Assembly: GCF_002968015.1 (NCBI RefSeq)
Contig: NZ_PUIP01000001.1
Span: forward strand, 372,001 to 436,000
Length of the DNA stretch: 64,000 nt
Origin: Massilia phosphatilytica
GTDB lineage: Bacteria > Pseudomonadota > Gammaproteobacteria > Burkholderiales > Burkholderiaceae_D
Reading direction: 5' to 3'
A model generated the notes under the pieces. The model did no database searches. It was not told where the DNA came from and saw nothing but the letters and a program-made list of their open reading frames with translations. This document shows positions 17,343 to 28,324 of the stretch, piece after piece. The position numbers and the translations under genes were made by a program. The first letter of the stretch is position 1, and each line of letters opens with the position of its first letter.

Positions 17343-18578
17343 ATGAGCGAACCAATCTTGACTCCCGCTGTCGCCCGTTCCCTGCACCTGGCGGCCCAGG
17401 GCATGCTGCAGGCGAAGCGCGCCCGCGCCACGAGGGACGACGTGCTGGCCGCGATCCGCCGCATGGGCGTGTTGCAGATCGACACCATCAACGTCGTCGC
17501 GCGCAGTCCCTATCTCGTGCTGTGGAGCCGCGTGGGCGACTACGACCCGGACTGGCTCGACCAGCTGCTGGCCGAAGGCAGGCTGTTCGAATACTGGGCG
17601 CACGAGGCATGCGTCATCCCGATCGAGGATTACGGCCTGTACCGGCACCGGATGGTCGATCCCGGGTCGCTCGGGTGGAAATACGCGGGGACGTGGCTCG
17701 CGGCGCACCGGGACGAGGTCGAGCGCGTGCTGGGGCACATCCGCGCCAACGGGCCGGCCCGCTCGGCCGACTTCGAACGCACGGATGGCAAGGCCGGGGG
17801 CTGGTGGGAATGGAAGCCGGAAAAGCGCGCATTGGAGGTCTTGTTCACGACGGGGCAGCTGATGATCGCGCGGCGCCAGCAATTCCACCGGGTGTATGAC
17901 CTGGCCGAACGCGTGCTGCCCGGCTGGGATGATGCCCGCATGCCGTCGGTCGAGGAGACGCGGCGCCGCTTCGTGCTGGACGCTGTACGGGCGCTGGGCG
18001 TGGCGAAGGCGGCGTGGATCCCGGACTATCACCGCACGAAGCCGCCGCATCCCGACCCGCAGCGCCTGGCCGACGAGGGCCTGCTGCTGCGCGCCCGCGT
18101 CGAGGGCTGGAAGGAACCCGTGTACGTCCACCCCGACCACGCGGCACTGCTCGGGCAGGCGGCGGACGGTGCGTTGCAGGCCACGCTCACCAGCGTGCTG
18201 TCGCCGTTCGATCCCATCGTCTGGGACCGCCGCCGGGCCCTCGACCTGTTCGGGTTCGACTACCGCCTGGAGTGCTACACGCCTGCCGCGAAACGACGCT
18301 ACGGCTATTTCACCCTCCCGCTGCTGCGGCGCGGGGCGCTGGTCGGCCGCGTGGATGCCAAGGCGCACCGCAAGACCGGGGTGTTCGAACTGAAGTCGCT
18401 CGTGCTGGAACCCGGGGTCCGCATCAGCGAGCGGTTCGTGCGCGACCTGGGTGCCGCGTTCGTTCGCTGCGCGCGCTGGCACGGCTGTCCCCAGGTCGTG
18501 CTGGCGCATGCCGAGCCGGCCGGGCTCGCCGCGCCGCTGGCCGCCGCGCTGGGACAGACACTGGCGGCCGCGGCCTGA
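17343..18578 (+). CDS. ycaQ: YcaQ/AlkX-type winged-helix DNA glycosylase
   Basis: Member of the HTH_42 superfamily; E. coli YcaQ (AlkX) unhooks DNA interstrand crosslinks and excises alkylated purines. The 411 residues match the E. coli protein across their length as I recall it: LQIDTINVVARSPYLVLWSR (about 40-60) with the catalytic Q-x-D motif QID, FEYWAHEACVIP, YRHRM, GWKYAGTW, GPARSADFE, GGWWEWKP, VLSPFDPIVWDR and YRLECYTPAAKRRYGYF. Start ATG 17343 agrees with homologue length. It is divergent from sbcDC with a LexA box between, which fits a repair role. Confidence 0.9.
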   Translation: MSEPILTPAVARSLHLAAQGMLQAKRARATRDDVLAAIRRMGVLQIDTINVVARSPYLVLWSRVGDYDPDWLDQLLAEGRLFEYWAHEACVIPIEDYGLYRHRMVDPGSLGWKYAGTWLAAHRDEVERVLGHIRANGPARSADFERTDGKAGGWWEWKPEKRALEVLFTTGQLMIARRQQFHRVYDLAERVLPGWDDARMPSVEETRRRFVLDAVRALGVAKAAWIPDYHRTKPPHPDPQRLADEGLLLRARVEGWKEPVYVHPDHAALLGQAADGALQATLTSVLSPFDPIVWDRRRALDLFGFDYRLECYTPAAKRRYGYFTLPLLRRGALVGRVDAKAHRKTGVFELKSLVLEPGVRISERFVRDLGAAFVRCARWHGCPQVVLAHAEPAGLAAPLAAALGQTLAAAA

Positions 18579-18592
18579 CGCCGGGTAGCGGT

Positions 18593-18634
18593 TTGCGATA
18601 GATCAAACGGGTACCCGGCCGGCCTCCTTACACT
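18593..18634 (+). promoter_or_regulatory. Candidate FNR/CRP-type site and -10 element
   Basis: TTGCG-ATAG-ATCAA (18593-18606) has one perfect and one 3/5 half-site of the FNR pattern TTGAT-N4-ATCAA. TACACT (18629-18634) predicts a start near 18641, which places the site centre at -41.5, the class II activation position. Confidence 0.45.
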
Positions 18635-18818
18635 AGACCTTCCTTCAGGCCGCTACCAACCAGAGGACGCCTCACGATCGAGACTCGATCCGAGAGTGCC
18701 CCGGGCCTGTCAACAACGCTCCCACCAATCCTGCATAGCGCCGCGCATGGCATGCGGCCGGGTGGTTTTTGATGGAGCGGATTTGTCGACTCACTCGTGA
18801 GAAAAAGGTGGAGACCGA

Positions 18819-19424
18819 ATGCTGACATCGACTTATACCCTCGTCGCCCTGTCCGTCGAACAGACGACGGTGCGCGCGGCCTTGCAGTCGCTGCTCGACG
18901 AGCTGCACGCGCTGCCGGGTGACTTCAGCACCCTGGCCGCCGGCCGGGCGGCGCAGTTATGTACCGCCCTGCGCCAGGTGTACGACAACTGCCACTGGCG
19001 CAAGCTGGACAAGTTCCTCGTGCCGGCCCTGCGCCGCAGCACGGCGGCGGCCGACGGGTTGCTGGAGGAACTCGAACGGCTCAGCGGCCAGGCGGCCGCG
19101 GCAATGGGCACGGCCCAGGCCTGCGTCGGCGCGGCGGATCGTCCGGTGCCGCGCGACGTGTTCTGCGATGCCGTCGAGTGCTGCGTGGGGGCCCTGCACA
19201 GCCGGCTGGAGCGCGAGGAACACGAGTTGTTCCCGCTGGCGCGCGCGGCGGTGGGTGGCGATGCATGGTTCGCGATCGCCAACCAGATGCTCGCGCACGA
19301 CGCGTATGCGCAGGAGCGCCGGAGTGAGCCGCGCCCCCTCCGTCACGAGCTGGTCGGTCATGCCGGGCACGACGTGCACCTGGACTTCGGGCGATGGCAT
19401 GACGCGCTGACGGTTGCCCACTGA
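18819..19424 (+). CDS. Hemerythrin-like (HHE-type) helical protein
   Basis: A 201-residue cytoplasmic protein, mostly helical. Segments LCTALRQVYDNCHWRKLDKFLVPAL (about 47-71) and CCVGALHSRLEREEHELFPLAR (about 121-142) resemble the metal-binding helices of hemerythrin HHE domains, where H-x-x-x-E-E/H-E-L-F-P is typical of a di-iron site. The match is partial, and the total set of histidine ligands is not clear. If correct, roles include oxygen, NO or redox sensing. The ATG at 18819 has a good GGTGGAG site. A 240-bp upstream gap holds an FNR-like site and a possible promoter. The gene is monocistronic. Confidence 0.6.
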   Translation: MLTSTYTLVALSVEQTTVRAALQSLLDELHALPGDFSTLAAGRAAQLCTALRQVYDNCHWRKLDKFLVPALRRSTAAADGLLEELERLSGQAAAAMGTAQACVGAADRPVPRDVFCDAVECCVGALHSRLEREEHELFPLARAAVGGDAWFAIANQMLAHDAYAQERRSEPRPLRHELVGHAGHDVHLDFGRWHDALTVAH

Positions 19425-19541
19425 CCGCATCGATCTTGTCCGTGGGTAATGACGGACATGTTGTTCGCACACGCCATGCTGGTGTCACGAGGCCATCAGG
19501 GTTCTTTGCTATGATGGCGATTTTGGAAGTGCGATTTCATC

Positions 19542-22175
19542 ATGTTCGAGTTCCTATTCAAGCGGCCGGGCGACAAGCCCGGCGACAAGCCGGCCGGGCA
19601 GGGAGGACAGGCGGGGGCACAGGCGGAATCGTCCGCGTCAGCCGCCACGCATGCGTCCAACCATCAACGCGCGGCCCAGGCTGAAAAGCTGGGTCGGCTC
19701 GGGGATGATGAAGCCGCCGCGGTGGAATTCATCCTCCAGTGCGAATTCTCCGAACTGCGGCTCACTGCCGCCGAGTTCATCCATAGCCCGTCCCTGCTCG
19801 AGCGTGTGCATACCGCGATGCGCAACACGGATCGCCGCGTCGCCAAACTGATGCAGTCGCGCCTGGATGCGCACCGCCACCGCGAGGCCGAGCACCGGCG
19901 CGCACAGGGCGCGGTGGAGCACGCGGAATCCCTCCTCAAGGACGCCTTGCTGACCCCGAACCACGTGGCCGAGCTGGACCGTAGATGGTCCGTGATCTCC
20001 GCGCCCGAGCTCGATGCCGCGTTCCAGACGGCGCGTGCCGCGCTGGCCCAGCGCCTGGAAGCGCAGGTGACCCTGCAGCGCGCCATGATCGACCGCGTGG
20101 CCGCGTTGCGCCAGCTCGGTGGCGCCGGCCTGCCGGCGGCGGAACTGGCACAGCGCCTGGATGCGCTGGCACAGGAACAGGACGAGGCCCTGCGTTCGCC
20201 CGAACATCCATCGCTGCCGCGCGCCCTCGTGGCCGACTTCGCGGCCGCGATGGACAGCCTGCGCTCGACCCTGCAGGCCCGGGAAGCCGGGCAGGCCGCG
20301 CTGGCCGCGCGCGCCGCGTTCATCGACGCCCAGCAGGCGAAACCCGTTGCCGAGCTGAATGCCGAGGCGCTGCGGCGCGAATGGAAAGCGCTGCCGCACC
20401 TGCCGCACGACGACCAGTCGGCCGAATTGCAGCGCCGCTTCGATGCCTTGCTGGCCACGGTGCCGCAGCCCGAGCCGCGCAAGCCGAAGGAGCCGCGCGA
20501 GCCCAGGCCTGCACACGAAGGCGCCGCCAAACCCGCCGCGAAAGAGGGCAACAAGGACAACAAGCCGCGCGGCGCCGACCAGCATTTCATCGACACGATG
20601 GATGCGATGGAAGCCGCCTTGCAGCAGGGCTCGCTGGGCGCCGCAGCCGATCACGACAAGACGTTGAAGGAAGCGCGCGAGAAGGGCATGCGCCTGACGC
20701 CCCCGCAGTCCGACCGCCTGGCCCATCTGCGCGCCGAGCTCAAGCGCCTGTCCGACTGGGCGCGCTGGGGCGGCAACGTGTCGCGCGAGGAACTCATCAA
20801 GACGGTCGAGGCCTTGCCCACGCAAAACCTGGCGATGAGCGAGCTGGCCAAGAAGGTCGGCAGCATGCGCGACCGCTGGAAGGCACTCGACAGCCTGTCC
20901 GGCGCCGCGCCGAAGAGCCTGTGGGAGCGGTTCGACGCCGCCTGCACGGCGGCCTACGCACCGGCCGCGGCCCATTTCCGTCACTTGGCCGACGAACGCC
21001 ATGCGAACGCGGCGCGCGGCCAGGCGCTCGTCGACGAAGCGCAGGCCGAGATCGCGCGCCTGCGCGAGGGCAGCGCCGAGTGGAAGCACGTGGCCGGGAC
21101 GGTGCAGCGGCTGCGGCTCGCGTGGAGCCACCTGGGCGCCATCGACCGCAAGGAAAAGAAGCGCCTGGATGCACTGTTCACGGATGCGCTGAACATCCTG
21201 CAGGGACCCCTCGAAGAGCAGCGCAAGGCCGAGATGGCCGAACGCGAAGCCATCATCGAGGAAGCTGCCGCCATCGATCCGCATGACCGCCACGCGATCG
21301 ACACGATGCGCGCCCTGCAGCAGCGCTGGCAGGAGCATGCGCGCGCGCTGCCGCTCGAACGCAAGAGCGAGCAGGCGCTGTGGCAGCGCTTCCGCGCCGT
21401 GTGCGACGACGTGTTCCAGCGGCGCAAGGAAACGATGCACGAGGCCGACATCGAACGTCGCGCTCACGAGGCCGCCAAGGAAGCCATCAGCGCGCGCCTG
21501 GAAGCGGCGGCAGCCGACGTCACGCCGGCCACGGTCGGCAAGCTGCTGCGCGAGGCGCAGGCGGAATGGCAGGCGATCGGTCCGGTGCCGCGCGCGCACG
21601 AAGCCCGCGTGGAAAAACGCTATCACGCGGCCGTGGCGCTCGTGCAGCAGCATGCCGACCAGGCGAAGCGCGCCGCCGGCGTCGCCCAGGCGGGCATGCT
21701 GCGCGACAAGCTGCGGCTCGTGCAGGAACTGGAGCAGGCCCTCGCAGCGGGCAATCATGGCGACACCGACTGGGAAGCGCGCTGGTCCGCCATGCCGCCG
21801 CTCGACGCCGACATGGAACGCACGCTGCGCACCCGTTTCGATGCTGCACTGGCCGCGCTGGGCGGTAGTCCGGACGACCGGGCCGCCTATGCGCGCAGGC
21901 TGGAAGAGAACCGCGGCAAGCTCCTGCACGAGTTGCTGCGCCTGGAAATCGGCGCCGGTATCGACAGCGGTCCGGAATTCGCGCGCGAGCGCCTGAAACT
22001 GCAGGTCGAAGTGCTGCAGTCGTCGCTCAAGTCCGGCCATGGCACGGGCCGCGGCGCCCAGGCCGGCGCGACGGCGCAACTGCGCGACCTGTGCGCGCTG
22101 CCGGCGCTCGTCGATGCGCGTACGGCGTCCCGGATCGAGCAGCTCGCGCTGCGTGTGGCCAAGGAGGGCAAGTGA
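19542..22175 (+). CDS. DUF349 repeat protein
   Basis: An 877-residue cytoplasmic protein of unknown function with several DUF349-type helical repeats. Recognisable units contain W-x-x-L/I-G-x-V/I-x-R-x-x-x/D-x-x-L-x-x-R/F patterns, for example WKALDSLSGAAPKSLWERFDAAC, WSHLGAIDRKEKKRLDALFTDAL, WQEHARALPLERKSEQALWQRF and WQAIGPVPRAHEARVEKRY. The N-terminus MFEFLFKRPGDKPGDKPAG is short and low-complexity. High Ala, Arg and Glu content suggests long helical bundles. The 3' end overlaps moaE as GTGA, so the two are translationally coupled although no functional link is known. Confidence 0.82.
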   Translation: MFEFLFKRPGDKPGDKPAGQGGQAGAQAESSASAATHASNHQRAAQAEKLGRLGDDEAAAVEFILQCEFSELRLTAAEFIHSPSLLERVHTAMRNTDRRVAKLMQSRLDAHRHREAEHRRAQGAVEHAESLLKDALLTPNHVAELDRRWSVISAPELDAAFQTARAALAQRLEAQVTLQRAMIDRVAALRQLGGAGLPAAELAQRLDALAQEQDEALRSPEHPSLPRALVADFAAAMDSLRSTLQAREAGQAALAARAAFIDAQQAKPVAELNAEALRREWKALPHLPHDDQSAELQRRFDALLATVPQPEPRKPKEPREPRPAHEGAAKPAAKEGNKDNKPRGADQHFIDTMDAMEAALQQGSLGAAADHDKTLKEAREKGMRLTPPQSDRLAHLRAELKRLSDWARWGGNVSREELIKTVEALPTQNLAMSELAKKVGSMRDRWKALDSLSGAAPKSLWERFDAACTAAYAPAAAHFRHLADERHANAARGQALVDEAQAEIARLREGSAEWKHVAGTVQRLRLAWSHLGAIDRKEKKRLDALFTDALNILQGPLEEQRKAEMAEREAIIEEAAAIDPHDRHAIDTMRALQQRWQEHARALPLERKSEQALWQRFRAVCDDVFQRRKETMHEADIERRAHEAAKEAISARLEAAAADVTPATVGKLLREAQAEWQAIGPVPRAHEARVEKRYHAAVALVQQHADQAKRAAGVAQAGMLRDKLRLVQELEQALAAGNHGDTDWEARWSAMPPLDADMERTLRTRFDAALAALGGSPDDRAAYARRLEENRGKLLHELLRLEIGAGIDSGPEFARERLKLQVEVLQSSLKSGHGTGRGAQAGATAQLRDLCALPALVDARTASRIEQLALRVAKEGK

Positions 22176-22663
22176 GCCAGGATGTGACGGAAGTCCGGAA
22201 GGATGTGACCGAAGTTCGGGTAGGGACCGCGGACTTCGACGTGAGCGCGGAAATCGCGCGCCTGCGCGCGGGCGATGCGCGCGTGGGGGCGGTCGTCAGC
22301 TTTGTCGGCACGGTGCGCGACATGAACGACGGCGCCAACGTGGCCGAGCTGGAGCTGGAACATTATCCGGGCATGACGGAGCGGGCCCTGCACGACATCG
22401 TCGAACAGGCGCGGGCGCGCTGGCCGCTGTACGGCGTCCTCGTCATCCACCGCATCGGGCCGATGCAGCCGCTGGACCAGATCGTCCTCGTCGCCTGCAC
22501 GTCCGCGCACCGCGGCGAAGCGTTCGCGGCGTGCGAATTCATCATGGACTACCTCAAGACCGACGCCCCGTTCTGGAAGAAGGAGCAGACGCCGGACGGC
22601 GCGCGCTGGGTCGATGCGCGCGTGACGGACGACACGGCCCGGGCCAAGTGGGCCAGCCGCTGA
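22172..22663 (+). CDS. moaE: Molybdopterin synthase catalytic subunit MoaE
   Basis: Inserts sulfur from MoaD thiocarboxylate into precursor Z to form molybdopterin. The 163-residue protein has GAVVSFVGTVRD (about 42-53), LELEHYPGMTE (about 62-72), the IHRIGPMQPLDQIVLV block (about 93-108), HRGEAFAACEFIMDYLKT (about 113-130) and the catalytic lysine region PFWKKE (about 132-137). The GTG start at 22172 overlaps the DUF349 stop and has the perfect AAGGAGGG site in the end of that gene. moaD and moaA are not nearby. The N-terminal VSQDVTEVRKDVTEVRVG contains a small repeat (DVTEVR twice). Confidence 0.93.
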   Translation: MSQDVTEVRKDVTEVRVGTADFDVSAEIARLRAGDARVGAVVSFVGTVRDMNDGANVAELELEHYPGMTERALHDIVEQARARWPLYGVLVIHRIGPMQPLDQIVLVACTSAHRGEAFAACEFIMDYLKTDAPFWKKEQTPDGARWVDARVTDDTARAKWASR

Positions 22664-23031
22664 GCTGGATCGCCGTCGCCGTCGGGGCGGCCGTCGGTGC
22701 CTGGCTGCGCTGGGGATTGACACTCTTTCTCGGGCAGATGCATGCCCACATCCAGCTGGGGACGCTCGTCGCCAACCTCGTCGGGGGCTATCTGATCGGG
22801 CTGGCGCTGGGCTTTTTCGACGCCATGCCGGCGCTGTCCCCGGTCTGGCGGCTGTTCGTCATCACGGGCTTCCTCGGCGGCCTGACCACGTTTTCCAGCT
22901 TTTCCGGCGAAGCCATGGTCCTGCTGCAGCGGGGCCATTACACCTGGGCGCTGGCCCATTCGGCGGTGCACCTGCTGGGCTCGATCGGCTGCTGCGTCGC
23001 GGGATATGCGACCTGGCGTGCCATCGCCTGA
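22648..23031 (+). CDS. crcB: Fluoride channel CrcB (Fluc)
   Basis: Dimeric fluoride-specific channel of the inner membrane that lets toxic F- leave the cell. The 127-residue protein has four hydrophobic helices and family motifs GAWLRWGL (about 15-22), GTLVANLVGGYLIGLALG (about 35-52) with the conserved Asn, and GFLGGLTTFSSFSGE (about 74-88) with the phenylalanine/threonine track. The start is GTG 22648, inside the last codons of moaE (16-bp overlap), which fits the usual 125-residue length. A second fluoride-type exporter is 0.5 kb downstream. I see no fluoride riboswitch before either gene. Confidence 0.93.
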   Translation: MGQPLSWIAVAVGAAVGAWLRWGLTLFLGQMHAHIQLGTLVANLVGGYLIGLALGFFDAMPALSPVWRLFVITGFLGGLTTFSSFSGEAMVLLQRGHYTWALAHSAVHLLGSIGCCVAGYATWRAIA

Positions 23032-23113
23032 TACCGTCGCGTCATTCGCTTGCGCACAATACCTGGGGACTGCAATCTGGCAATGTCTTAATTTTCATTG
23101 ACCGGAGACCAGC

Positions 23114-23539
23114 ATGACCAAGCCCATGTCCGCACGCCCGAGCCCTGCCTTCGTCGGCGCCTCCTGGGGCGCCATGATCGTCGGCATCCTTGCCTACCTC
23201 ATCGGTTTATGGAATGCGCAGATGCAGCTCAACGAAAAGGGGTATTACCTGACGATCCTGCTGTACGGCTGCTTTGCCGCCGTGTCGCTGCAAAAGACGG
23301 TGCGCGACCGCGCCGAGGGCTTGCCGGTGACGGGGATGTATGCGGGCCTGTGCTGGGTGTCGCTGGTCGCGTCCGTGCTGCTGCTGACGGTCGGCTTGTG
23401 GAATGCGACGCTGATGCTCAGCGAAAAGGGTTTTTATGCCATGTCGTTCGTGCTGACCCTGTTCGCCATCATCGCCGTGCAAAAGAACGTGCGCGACCTG
23501 GCCGCGGCGGGCGACGTGCCCGAAGCGCAGCAGGCGTAA
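23114..23539 (+). CDS. YiaA/YiaB-family inner-membrane protein
   Basis: A 141-residue protein of four membrane helices built as an internal duplication: [42 protein letters not shown] matches [39 protein letters not shown] (G-LWNA, L-EKG-Y/FY, QK-VRD in both). This is the signature of E. coli YiaA/YiaB, whose function is unknown. ATG 23114 has a CCGGAG site. It lies between crcB (82 bp upstream) and the convergent CLC gene (4 bp downstream). Confidence 0.85.
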   Translation: MTKPMSARPSPAFVGASWGAMIVGILAYLIGLWNAQMQLNEKGYYLTILLYGCFAAVSLQKTVRDRAEGLPVTGMYAGLCWVSLVASVLLLTVGLWNATLMLSEKGFYAMSFVLTLFAIIAVQKNVRDLAAAGDVPEAQQA

Positions 23540-23543
23540 GCCG

Positions 23544-24797
23544 TCACGACTTGCCTGGCTTGGCGTGGCCGATGCGCTGGGCCCGGTAAATCCCCGTGTG
23601 GCCGGAAAACAGGTAGGCCAGTACGCACCCGACGGCCGCATACACCCCCACCTCTGCACCGAACAGCTCGATGGCCATCAGGGTCGACGCGATCGGCGTG
23701 TTGGCCGCGCCGGCGAACACGGCCACGAAACCGACACCCGCCAGCAGAGAGAAGGGCAGGTGCAGTAGCGGCGCCAGCGCATTGCCGAGTGTGGCGCCGA
23801 TATAGAACAGGGGCGTTACTTCGCCACCCTTGAAGCCGGTGCCGAGCGACGCGACCGTGAACACCAGCTTGCCGGCGAAGTCCCACGGCGCCAGCGGCTC
23901 GGTGAACGCGGCCTGGATGGTCGGGATGCCGAGGCCGATGTAGCGGTCCGCGCCGAACGCCAGCACGACGGCCGCGACGACGCTGCCGCCCAGCAGCGGC
24001 CGCAGCGGACCGTAAGGCACGCGCCGCTTCATCCAGCCCGACAGCGCGTGGGTGCAGTCCGCGAACAACTTGCCCGCGAGACCGAACAGCGCCCCGGCGA
24101 TGGCGACGCCCGCCAGCGGCCACAGGGCCAGTGCCGGTACGGAAGCGATGGCGTAATGGGTGTGGTGGAGGCCCAGCACATGACCCCACAGCAGGCAGAC
24201 CTGGTCGCCGGCGATGGCGGCCGCCAGGCAGGCGAGCAGCGCGTCGTAGCGTAGGCGGCCGATGGCCAGCACTTCCAGGCCGAAGATCGCGCCCGCCAGC
24301 GGCGTGCCGAATACGGAGGCGAACCCCGCGCTGATGCCGGCCATCAGGACGATGCGCCGGTCTTCCATCTTCAGTTTGAACACGTGCGTGAGCTGGTCGG
24401 CGAGCGCACCGCCCATCTGCACGGCCGTACCCTCGCGGCCGACCGACGCGCCGAACAAATGCGAGGTCACGGTGCCGCCCAGCACGAGCGGCGCCATGCG
24501 CAGCGGGATGACGTTCTTCGGGTCGTGGATCTCGTCGATGAGCAGGTTATTGCCGGCCTCGACCGAACTGCCGAAGCGCAGGTACAGCCAGCCGACGGCG
24601 AACCCGGCCAGCGGCAACAGTGCGATCAGCCAGCGGTGGGCGTTGCGCGTGCCGGTCGCCAGGTCGAGCGCGCACAGGAAGAAGGCGGAGGCGGACCCGG
24701 ACAGCAGTCCGACGGCGAGGGCGAGCAGCAGCCATTTCCCCATGTAGGGCAGCAGGCGGCGTTGTTCGGATAAAAATGAATGTTCCATGGCGGACAT
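23544..24797 (-). CDS. CLC-type antiporter, probable fluoride-exporting CLC-F
   Basis: A 417-residue CLC transporter with about 10 or more membrane helices. Selectivity motifs differ from chloride CLCs: GNNLLIDEIHDPKNVIPLRM (about 83-102) replaces GSGIP, SVGREGTAVQMGG (about 118-130) has Thr instead of Pro after the gating Glu, and GTGFKGGEVTPLFYIGATLGN (about 313-333) replaces the GxFxP block. From memory these are the substitutions of the CLC-F clade, which exports fluoride in exchange for protons. Proximity to crcB supports this. ATG 24797 is used; a second ATG at 24788 is possible. It is divergent from clpB and convergent with the YiaA-type gene. Confidence 0.85.
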   Translation of the reverse strand: MSAMEHSFLSEQRRLLPYMGKWLLLALAVGLLSGSASAFFLCALDLATGTRNAHRWLIALLPLAGFAVGWLYLRFGSSVEAGNNLLIDEIHDPKNVIPLRMAPLVLGGTVTSHLFGASVGREGTAVQMGGALADQLTHVFKLKMEDRRIVLMAGISAGFASVFGTPLAGAIFGLEVLAIGRLRYDALLACLAAAIAGDQVCLLWGHVLGLHHTHYAIASVPALALWPLAGVAIAGALFGLAGKLFADCTHALSGWMKRRVPYGPLRPLLGGSVVAAVVLAFGADRYIGLGIPTIQAAFTEPLAPWDFAGKLVFTVASLGTGFKGGEVTPLFYIGATLGNALAPLLHLPFSLLAGVGFVAVFAGAANTPIASTLMAIELFGAEVGVYAAVGCVLAYLFSGHTGIYRAQRIGHAKPGKS

Positions 24798-24840
24798 TTT
24801 ATCCCATCACGATTTAGTGCCCGCCGCCGCGCGTTTACGT

Positions 24841-24869
24841 CTTGAAAAGTCGCTACGTCATCCCTAACT
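24841..24869 (+). promoter_or_regulatory. Sigma-32 (heat-shock) promoter of clpB
   Basis: A perfect CTTGAAA (24841-24847), a 14-bp spacer and CCCTAACT (24862-24869; 6 of 8 against CCCCATNT) lie 46 bp before the clpB ATG. Confidence 0.72.
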
Positions 24870-24915
24870 TCATGTCAATCCGAAATCCCACCCAAACACA
24901 CCAGGGGCACAGAAT

Positions 24916-27528
<2,613 letters not shown>

Positions 27529-27545
27529 TCGGTTCGTGTGAATGG

Positions 27546-27584
27546 AAACGCCCTGTCGGCCCGCGCCGGCAGGGCGTTTTTTTA
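27546..27584 (+). terminator. clpB terminator
   Basis: AAACGCCCTG (27546-27555) pairs with CAGGGCGTTT (27570-27579), followed by T residues to 27583. It overlaps the stop codon of the convergent PEP-CTERM gene, so it may also end that transcript. Confidence 0.88.
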
Positions 27585-28160
27585 CGCGCGCTTGCGGCGC
27601 GCCATGACGCCGAGGAGGCCCAGGCCGCCGAGCATCAGCGCGTACGTCTGGGGTTCCGGCACAGCGGAGACGACGAGATGCTCGCCCATCAGGCTCCCGA
27701 CCTTTTTATTGCCGTCCGCGCCGAACAAGTTCACCTTGAGCTGGGGCGACGTCGGGTCGACATTGCCGCCGGAGAAGGCGAACTGGAAGACCATGTCGTC
27801 GGTCAGGGCGACGTGCGCGCCCGAATAGCACAGCGAGGTGCCGGCGTTGCCACCGCCCGAGCAGCCGTTCGCGCCCAGTTCCTTGCTCGACAGGGTCCAG
27901 TTGGTTGCGCCGCCGGGCGCGGCCGTCAGCGACACGCTGTCGAAGTTGCCGAGGTCCTTCAGCTGCAGGGCGCCGAGGGTGGTGGCGCTGGCCCAGCTGC
28001 CGGTCGGGTTGGCGGCGTCGACCTCGAGGGTCAGCACGTTGCCGGACCAGGACGACGTAAAGTCGACACCCTGGTATTCGATCGTGCCGGCTTGGGCCGA
28101 CGCGAGCGTGCCGGCGCCCAGCAGGGCGGCCAGCAGGGTAGTGCGGATGGGTGATGTCAT
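27582..28160 (-). CDS. PEP-CTERM sorting-domain protein, paralogue A
   Basis: A 192-residue exported protein. The signal peptide is MTSPIRTTLLAALLGAGTLASAQA. The middle domain (about 25-160) holds VDFTSSWSGNVLTLEVDAANP and the pair of cysteines CSGGGNAGTSLC, probably a disulfide. The tail VPEPQTYALMLGGLGLLGVMARRKR is a classic PEP-CTERM signal (PEP motif, membrane helix, basic end) processed by an exosortase. ATG 28160 has GGAG nearby; the longer frame upstream is not needed. The next gene on the same strand is a clear paralogue. The function is unknown; such proteins usually go to the surface or the exopolysaccharide matrix. No exosortase gene is in the window. Confidence 0.85.
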   Translation of the reverse strand: MTSPIRTTLLAALLGAGTLASAQAGTIEYQGVDFTSSWSGNVLTLEVDAANPTGSWASATTLGALQLKDLGNFDSVSLTAAPGGATNWTLSSKELGANGCSGGGNAGTSLCYSGAHVALTDDMVFQFAFSGGNVDPTSPQLKVNLFGADGNKKVGSLMGEHLVVSAVPEPQTYALMLGGLGLLGVMARRKRA

Positions 28161-28324
28161 GTGTTCTCCTTCTCCATAAACGTCAAGACCCGACGGCTCG
28201 CGTCTTGCGAGACCGCCGGGTACATACGGATCAGATCCGTGCCGCAAGGGTAGAAGGGGGACCGATATGGCTCTGTTAGCCGACTAACTCATCGGTTGTA
28301 ACAACAACGGCGGGAAGGCTGCGT

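Noticed and set aside
18642..18818. Small RNA or short ORF in the ycaQ-hemerythrin gap
   Set aside because: A GCCGC/GCGGC hairpin is present but lacks an adjacent T tract, and the only ORF (16 codons from an ATG) has no ribosome-binding site.
22664..24915. Fluoride riboswitch
   Set aside because: Neither the crcB upstream region (coding sequence of moaE) nor the 118-bp gap before the CLC gene shows the conserved fluoride aptamer core by eye.
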